IMG/VR virus record: IMGVR_UViG_3300030109_006050
Location: 1 to 32,659 of that record
DNA: 32,659 nt
Direction: 5' to 3' (one strand)
DNA from: a virus
The position numbers were made by a program, and so were the translations under genes. Position 1 is the stretch's first letter, and each line of letters starts with the position of its first letter. A model generated the notes under the pieces. It saw only the letters and a list, made by a program, of their open reading frames with translations. It was not told where the DNA came from and made no database searches. Of this stretch, positions 27,940-32,659 are shown piece by piece.

Positions 27940-30480
27940 TTATTGTTTATTAATTATCGCTTCTATTTCATCAAGCGTGTATGTTTTCTGATTTTGAAAT
28001 CCTTCTGATCCTTCACCAGCATTATAATTTTTTATTTGATCAACCATTTCATTTAGTTGATCAATTTTAGGAGATAAAGCTTGTAGATCTATATTTTGAT
28101 CGTCATCTGTTGTAACCAGTTTTAAATATTCTTGTAACAATCTGGCAACCTTCTCAGCAACAGCATCAACTTTACCTATTGCTACCTCCGATCCAAAAAA
28201 CCCTGTTGGATCAATTTCTTTTAAACTAATAGCTTCTTGCGTTGTTGTAGGTTGTCTGGTTCCTTTGAAACTAGCTAAGTCTGCAATACCTCTTGCTATA
28301 GAGTTTTTAAGATTTTGTATTTCTTGAATTTCTTCCTTACTAAATGCACTTGATATTTTTCCTTGATCATCAATAAATTGATTTCCAAGATAAGCATTAT
28401 CTATTTGATTAAACATTGTGAATAAGCCTTGAAAATTTTCTAAAATCATACCAGGAAACCCACCAATACCTGGATCATCGACAAGTATTTGTTTCATTCG
28501 TAATAATTCATTTAATGTAGCATTAGATCTAGCTATTAATTTATTAATATCATCTATTTCAGTTGTAGATTTTACACCCTCTTGTGAAATACCAATGTCG
28601 ATATTTGAAGAATTTTCTCCTGAAGGCGGTGTTCCTTCGCTACGCTCCACAATACCACCTTCTGCTTTGTTTTCTTTGCCCGCATAAGTGACTGTTGAAC
28701 CTTTTTTGCCCAAAAATTCTGTTAGATTATAATTAAATTGTAGTTCAGATCCTGGTGGATATAATTCATAAAGTTTGTTAAAATCAATTACTCTTGTTGT
28801 TTCAAGCCCGCCTTCGCCCATTGGGTTTCCTCTAGGTCCTGTTGGTGCATCTTTATACAAACCTAATAAAGCAGCAATAAATCTGTCTCTATCTTTATTT
28901 AAACCTGTAACAAAAGTTTTTTTGTCTTTAGTTTTTGCTGCTTGATTTTTTAATGACTGCAATTGTTGTTTTTGCGCTTGAGTTAGTGCAGCCATTGCTA
29001 ATTGCGTTTTTAATTGACTTTGTTTTGCTCCTTCCTGCACTCCAATTTTATTTATATCTCCAATAAATCCCTTTAAACTATCGTCAGCTGTTTGACCTGA
29101 TCCAAATTCTAGTAATCTATTAGCTGCTGCAAAATTTAAAGCAGCTTTAGATTGACTTGGATCAGATAATCTATTCATTAGAGACATATAGGTTGCATAA
29201 TTATCTTCAAAATTTTGCTGTAGAGGAGACATCTCACCAGTGATAGGTGATCCAGTATTACGCATTACGACGTCTGTAGCACCAATACCAGCTGGTTGTG
29301 AAGGCATCATCATTTGTCCTTGATCCATTTGAGCTATACCTTCATTTGATGAAGTTGCGTCTAACATTTGCATAACTGGTTGAACTAAAACTAAAACAGA
29401 TTCAGGTGTTTTATCGGCATCGGTTTCACCAACAACATCTGCTAATTCATCTCTTCTTTGTTCTTCTGTTTGTTCGTTACCTCTTATTGCATCCATTAAC
29501 TCAACATAATCTGCAGACTCATCCACAGCTTTTTGTTGATTTTCACCTTCTTTCAATATTTCTGAAGCCATTCCCTCGTCGTCTTTAAAACCACTCATGA
29601 TACCAACGTTTTCAGGATCAACTGTTTCGCCTTGCATAGGAGATCCTTGGTTTCTCATTTCAGGCATAAATTTTGTGCCATATACTTCATCCATTTCAAA
29701 TTCTCTTTCTAATCGATCATGTGTTTTAAAATATTCTTCCATGCCGCCTATTCTATCAAAATACTTATTCACTAGCTTATCTCGAATTTTTCTATCTTTT
29801 TTATATTGCTCTTCGTCTCTTTCAGCAGGACTTTGCATTCTTTCTACAATAGCTATCATCGTTTCTATTTCGTCTTGAGTACCAAATGCCTGAATAAGTT
29901 TTAATTCTGCTTCTGGAACATAGTTTGGTCCTTCTAGTTTTACGTAATCTTCCATTGTAAACTGAGCAACTCCCTCATCACGATCAAATTGTTTTGATAA
30001 GTCACCAGCGCCTGATGCGAACTCCATTAGTCTATTAATTCTTTTTTCTCCAAATCTATCAGATTTTTCGCCTGAAACGGGAGATCCCTCTTGTCTGTTT
30101 CTAATACCCTCTACTTCGTTTTTAAAATTTTCAATACCGTCAATATAACTTTCACCTTCGTTTTGATAGTTACGTTCAATAAATGATTTAAATGATGGAT
30201 CATCTGGATCATAGTAATCGCCGCCAATTATCAATCGACTTTCAGGATCACTACGACCAAAAGTAAAATAGTCTGAAATACTATCAAATATTTTACTTAA
30301 AAAACCTTGTTGTTGAGGCTGCTGTGCTTGTTGATTCATCGCTTGATCCGCTGTAAATTCATAAGGATCAAAACCTTTAGCAATATAATCTTCTACAGTA
30401 GTTTCACCAGATACGGGTGACCCAGTTTGCCTTCTTACTGGCATAGTTCTTTGAAACATTTGTCTATTCATCACACTCAT
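27940..30480 (-). CDS. Large late protein with five GSPxxGE repeats (846 aa)
   Basis: An 846-residue acidic, Gln/Asp/Glu-rich protein. Its outstanding feature is a short repeat with consensus R-x-x-G-(S/T)-P-x-x-G-E, at residues 16-26, 128-138, 276-285, 407-416 and 612-622, plus a degenerate RGNPMGEGG near 550. The segments between are of different length and sequence, so it is not a simple tandem repeat. A Gln-rich helical region lies around 480-520. There is no membrane segment or catalytic motif. It is coupled by TAATG to the gene upstream. I believe similar repeats exist in other marine phage virion proteins but know no function. A scaffold, internal or tail-fibre-connecting role is possible. 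Confidence 0.7.
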   Translation of the reverse strand: MSVMNRQMFQRTMPVRRQTGSPVSGETTVEDYIAKGFDPYEFTADQAMNQQAQQPQQQGFLSKIFDSISDYFTFGRSDPESRLIIGGDYYDPDDPSFKSFIERNYQNEGESYIDGIENFKNEVEGIRNRQEGSPVSGEKSDRFGEKRINRLMEFASGAGDLSKQFDRDEGVAQFTMEDYVKLEGPNYVPEAELKLIQAFGTQDEIETMIAIVERMQSPAERDEEQYKKDRKIRDKLVNKYFDRIGGMEEYFKTHDRLEREFEMDEVYGTKFMPEMRNQGSPMQGETVDPENVGIMSGFKDDEGMASEILKEGENQQKAVDESADYVELMDAIRGNEQTEEQRRDELADVVGETDADKTPESVLVLVQPVMQMLDATSSNEGIAQMDQGQMMMPSQPAGIGATDVVMRNTGSPITGEMSPLQQNFEDNYATYMSLMNRLSDPSQSKAALNFAAANRLLEFGSGQTADDSLKGFIGDINKIGVQEGAKQSQLKTQLAMAALTQAQKQQLQSLKNQAAKTKDKKTFVTGLNKDRDRFIAALLGLYKDAPTGPRGNPMGEGGLETTRVIDFNKLYELYPPGSELQFNYNLTEFLGKKGSTVTYAGKENKAEGGIVERSEGTPPSGENSSNIDIGISQEGVKSTTEIDDINKLIARSNATLNELLRMKQILVDDPGIGGFPGMILENFQGLFTMFNQIDNAYLGNQFIDDQGKISSAFSKEEIQEIQNLKNSIARGIADLASFKGTRQPTTTQEAISLKEIDPTGFFGSEVAIGKVDAVAEKVARLLQEYLKLVTTDDDQNIDLQALSPKIDQLNEMVDQIKNYNAGEGSEGFQNQKTYTLDEIEAIINKQ

Positions 30481-31367
30481 TACACTACTCCATATCTTCT
30501 AAGACCGCCAACACCTAAAAACGCACCTAAACCTGTTCCAAGAGCCGCTTGAATTGGAGATGGTCCTCCGCCACCAGATCCCATTGTACTCATAACTTGT
30601 GAGGATGTCGGAGCTCCTTGTAAAATATCACCATAAAAACCTAATTGTTGATATGGCTGCATTATGGTCTGTAGCTGATTTTGTCTTGCAAGATCAAGAC
30701 CAGATTGATTAAACTGTTGTTGTAACGCGCCAATACCTAATAAGTTTTGTATGTCTGATTGACCAAACTGTTGTGCTTGTTGTCCAAGATTTGCTTGTTG
30801 TGCTCCTAGTGCACCAATACCAAGTCCAATAGCTCTTTCTCTTTCTAATTGATTAAGCGCTGCTTGTTGTGCTTGTTGAAAATTTTGAAGATTTAAATTT
30901 GCTAGTGCAGAAGCTCTTGTATCCTGTTGTCCTTTTGCTAATTCTGCTTCAGCTACACCGAAACGCGATCCGCCGAACACGCCTCCTCTAACAGCATCAC
31001 CTGCTAATTGATTTTGTTGCATCGCTGCTCTTTTATCTAACTCAGCTAAAGTAGTATCAATAACTTGTTGTTGAAAAGGATTTGAGTAAGCTGCTATTTG
31101 AGAACTAGTCGGAGCTCCAGTAGCGGCCGATAATAAATTAGTTGCTGCGTCAGTTGATAATGACGCTTTTTGTAAAAAAGGTTCGTAAGCACCGATACCT
31201 GTTAAAGCATTTTGAAAAGCTAATTGTTGTGTTGGTGTAAATGCTGCTTGTTGAAAATCAGGAAGAGTATAGCCTTTTTCTGTTAAAGCTTTTGCCGTAT
31301 CAATTAAACCTAGTTTTCTAGCTTCAATATCTGGGGCTTCTCTATTTATATACTCTGTCGTAGACAT
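30480..31367 (-). CDS. Gln/Ala-rich late protein, probable virion/ejection protein (295 aa)
   Basis: A 295-residue protein almost wholly helical and rich in Gln, Ala and Leu. It has the pattern EYINREAPDIEARKLGLIDTAKAL at the N-terminus, YSNPFQQQVIDTTLAELDKR in the middle and VFGGSRFGVAEAEL soon after. I recall this trio in marine podovirus virion proteins. The long Q/A heptads (about 150-240) suggest a coiled-coil bundle. The C-terminus is Gly-rich. It has TAATG junctions on both sides. Such properties fit an internal core or DNA-ejection protein, though a tail component is possible. Confidence 0.7.
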   Translation of the reverse strand: MSTTEYINREAPDIEARKLGLIDTAKALTEKGYTLPDFQQAAFTPTQQLAFQNALTGIGAYEPFLQKASLSTDAATNLLSAATGAPTSSQIAAYSNPFQQQVIDTTLAELDKRAAMQQNQLAGDAVRGGVFGGSRFGVAEAELAKGQQDTRASALANLNLQNFQQAQQAALNQLERERAIGLGIGALGAQQANLGQQAQQFGQSDIQNLLGIGALQQQFNQSGLDLARQNQLQTIMQPYQQLGFYGDILQGAPTSSQVMSTMGSGGGGPSPIQAALGTGLGAFLGVGGLRRYGVV

Positions 31368-32401
31368 TAATTAACTCCTCTTGATTGTGATGATAGTGTA
31401 CCACCTTTTTCTAAATTTTTCATTGTTTGATACATACGTTTTGCACCTTCTCTTCTATCACCGCCTCCAGCATTTCTTACTGCTTTTGCTGTAAATACAA
31501 ATTCACCATCGCTTAACATAGCAGGTATATCATCGCTTGTGCCAGTGCCTGGTCCGTTTATAGCACCATTTTTACGAGGGAAAAACTCTTTTGATCCATT
31601 TGCTAATTGAACTACACCGCCTTCAGCTGCTCTAATAAAATCATCTGGAAGTTCGTTTACAGGAAATCCTTGATAGTCTTGTAATGTATCATAATATACT
31701 GGTTTTACTCCTTGGCCTGCTACCTGAAACTCTTCAGGATTTTGATAATAAAAAGGGTTTAGTCTTGCTTCGTCCGCAGGAATATATTCTTGATTGTCTT
31801 GTGCAGCTTGATAAGCAGAATATCCTGCAAGTACAGGCAGTCCGTATTGTAATGAATTAGATAATAATGATGATTGAGGCTTTCCTGATAAAATATTTAA
31901 AGCTTGAGCATTTGAAATGCCATAAGAGTTAGCAAAATTATTTACTGCAGTCGGAGATAAATTTCCAGCGCCTTGTTCAAATAAAAAGTTTTCTCCACCT
32001 CTACCAGGAATTAAATTACCTATTCCAGAATAAAACCTTGATCCTAAATCGGGAGAAAGAAATTGTCCTGATAACATATTGCCTGATCCAGGTAGTCCCA
32101 TAAAACCTTGAGCCGAAAGATTAGCTACATTTCCTCCAAAAAATCCTGCTCCTGCAAGATTACCAAGTCCCAAACCTAATGCAGCTGTTTTTAAAGCTCT
32201 GCTGCCTCCTTTACCTGCAACAAGTGATCCTATTCCACCACCAATTGCAGCTCCTGTTGGACCGCCTAACATAAAACCCACAGCCATACCTGCTGGTTCA
32301 GCAACTTTTTTTACAGTGTCTTTTACCTTTTTAAATATTTTACCAACAAAACCACCTATTCCGTATTGTGGTATAGTTTGTAAAAATTGTTCATCAATCA
32401 T
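31367..32401 (-). CDS. Gly-rich late virion protein with PAMLSDGEFV motif (344 aa)
   Basis: A 344-residue protein, first in the right late operon. Residues 35-95 are Gly/Ala-rich and hydrophobic and could span a membrane as in glycine-zipper proteins. The C-terminal third has AEGGVVQLANG (259-269) and then NGPGTGTSD followed by DIPAMLSDGEFVFTAKAVRNAGG (282-313). The PA-x-L-x-x-GEFV core is a recurrent motif in phage tail and tape-measure C-termini, of unknown exact role. AAGGAT lies 7 bases before ATG 32401. It is probably an injected or tail-tip protein; membrane activity is inferred from the glycine-rich region. Confidence 0.72.
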   Translation of the reverse strand: MIDEQFLQTIPQYGIGGFVGKIFKKVKDTVKKVAEPAGMAVGFMLGGPTGAAIGGGIGSLVAGKGGSRALKTAALGLGLGNLAGAGFFGGNVANLSAQGFMGLPGSGNMLSGQFLSPDLGSRFYSGIGNLIPGRGGENFLFEQGAGNLSPTAVNNFANSYGISNAQALNILSGKPQSSLLSNSLQYGLPVLAGYSAYQAAQDNQEYIPADEARLNPFYYQNPEEFQVAGQGVKPVYYDTLQDYQGFPVNELPDDFIRAAEGGVVQLANGSKEFFPRKNGAINGPGTGTSDDIPAMLSDGEFVFTAKAVRNAGGGDRREGAKRMYQTMKNLEKGGTLSSQSRGVN

Positions 32402-32439
32402 GCATAATCCTTATATAGCAACGGTTTTTTGTTGAAAAG

Positions 32440-32456
32440 CAAGATGGTAAATCTTG
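32440..32456. repeat. Inverted repeat CAAGAT/ATCTTG upstream of the late operon
   Basis: Perfect 6-base arms CAAGAT and ATCTTG with a 5-base centre lie about 40 bases upstream of the late operon start. The whole gap 32402-32517 is AT-rich and holds no gene. TATATA (minus strand, about 32412-32417) could be a -10 box, with TTGCTT 19 bases further upstream overlapping this dyad. The repeat may be an operator for the late operon; the support is modest. Confidence 0.4.
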
Positions 32457-32517
32457 AGATAAATTACCTAATTAAACATTCAATTATAGGCAAATTTCTA
32501 GTAATGTGCAACCAGAA

Positions 32518-32659
32518 ATGAGCTTTGATATATCTAGGGCACCTATGGTTCGTATCACGTGGCACGATGCGCGAGACACAGAAACTGGATGGGTACCAAT
32601 AAAAGATATAATTACTGCCCCCTTAGCCGTGTGTCAAGAAGTAGGATGGTTGGTTGTTA
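32518..32659 (+). CDS. Conserved small phage protein (partial, 47 aa visible)
   Basis: A plus-strand gene starts at ATG 32518 and runs off the right edge. Visible residues include RITWHDARDTETGWVPI near the start and then VCQEVGWLVV. I recall short phage proteins with the order V-x-W-x-DA ... GW ... C-x-x-x-GWL(V/I), probably beta-rich and of unknown function. No clear ribosome binding site is seen; an in-frame GTG at 32506 and ATG at 32545 are alternatives. It diverges from the late operon. Confidence 0.65.
   Translation, partial: MSFDISRAPMVRITWHDARDTETGWVPIKDIITAPLAVCQEVGWLVV

Noticed and set aside
1-32659. tRNA genes, attachment sites, integrase or insertion sequences
   Set aside because: I found no cloverleaf with a CCA-type acceptor, no recombinase catalytic motifs, and no terminal inverted repeats flanking a transposase.

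Overview
The window is a piece of an AT-rich tailed dsDNA bacteriophage genome, not a bacterial chromosome. It carries both terminase subunits, a portal protein, a run of very large late virion-type proteins, and a full phage replication set, with genes packed so tightly that most overlap by 1 to 20 bases. There are no rRNA or tRNA genes, no CRISPR array and no transposon. Low GC, many Lys/Asn/Ile codons and several small proteins of a type I associate with uncultured marine phages suggest a marine, pelagiphage-like host range. That host call is inference. The P22-type portal and the lack of any long tape-measure gene here fit a podovirus-like phage, but the capsid and most tail genes lie outside the window.

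Layout. (1) Positions 1-8796, mainly minus strand: the late/packaging arm, read leftward. The order is small terminase subunit, a VRR-NUC type nuclease, a GC-rich noncoding island, large terminase subunit, a 781-residue protein of unknown role, portal, four very small proteins, then two small membrane proteins at the left edge. One 67-codon plus-strand gene sits among them. (2) Positions 8797-9102: a divergent noncoding control region with a 21-bp palindrome and several TTACACT repeats. (3) Positions 9103-13560, plus strand: early accessory genes, namely a PD-(D/E)XK nuclease, a SprT-like metalloprotease, a zinc-motif protein, a beta-class DNA methyltransferase, a ParB-like protein and small unknowns. 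Most are preceded by a nearly identical AAAGGAGAAAG leader. (4) Positions 13541-15577, minus strand: an inverted cassette with its own sigma70-like promoters, encoding an SNF2-family helicase, a DnaJ-type zinc protein and a 65-residue protein. (5) Positions 15618-24155, plus strand: the replication arm. Three unknown early proteins come first, then a strong UUCG-loop terminator, an archaeo-eukaryotic (PrimPol-type) primase, an SF1 UvrD-like helicase, a family A DNA polymerase with 3'-5' exonuclease, and small unknown genes. (6) Positions 24152-32401, minus strand: a late operon of six genes coupled by TAATG stop/start overlaps, probably internal virion, ejection or tail proteins plus a small membrane/coiled-coil protein. 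A new plus-strand gene begins at 32518 and runs off the right edge.

How it works together. The primase, SF1 helicase and polymerase form a compact replisome. The SNF2 helicase, ParB-like protein, methyltransferase and nucleases probably handle recombination, DNA processing or host takeover. The terminase subunits and portal package DNA, and the right-hand late operon supplies virion proteins. The most interesting signals are five copies of a GSPxxGE peptide in one 846-residue protein, a GG[ILVM] patch shared by several late proteins, a Leu at the O-helix position of the polymerase (E. coli Pol I 762), an SSB-like acidic tail on the primase, and the regulatory repeats and palindromes between operons.
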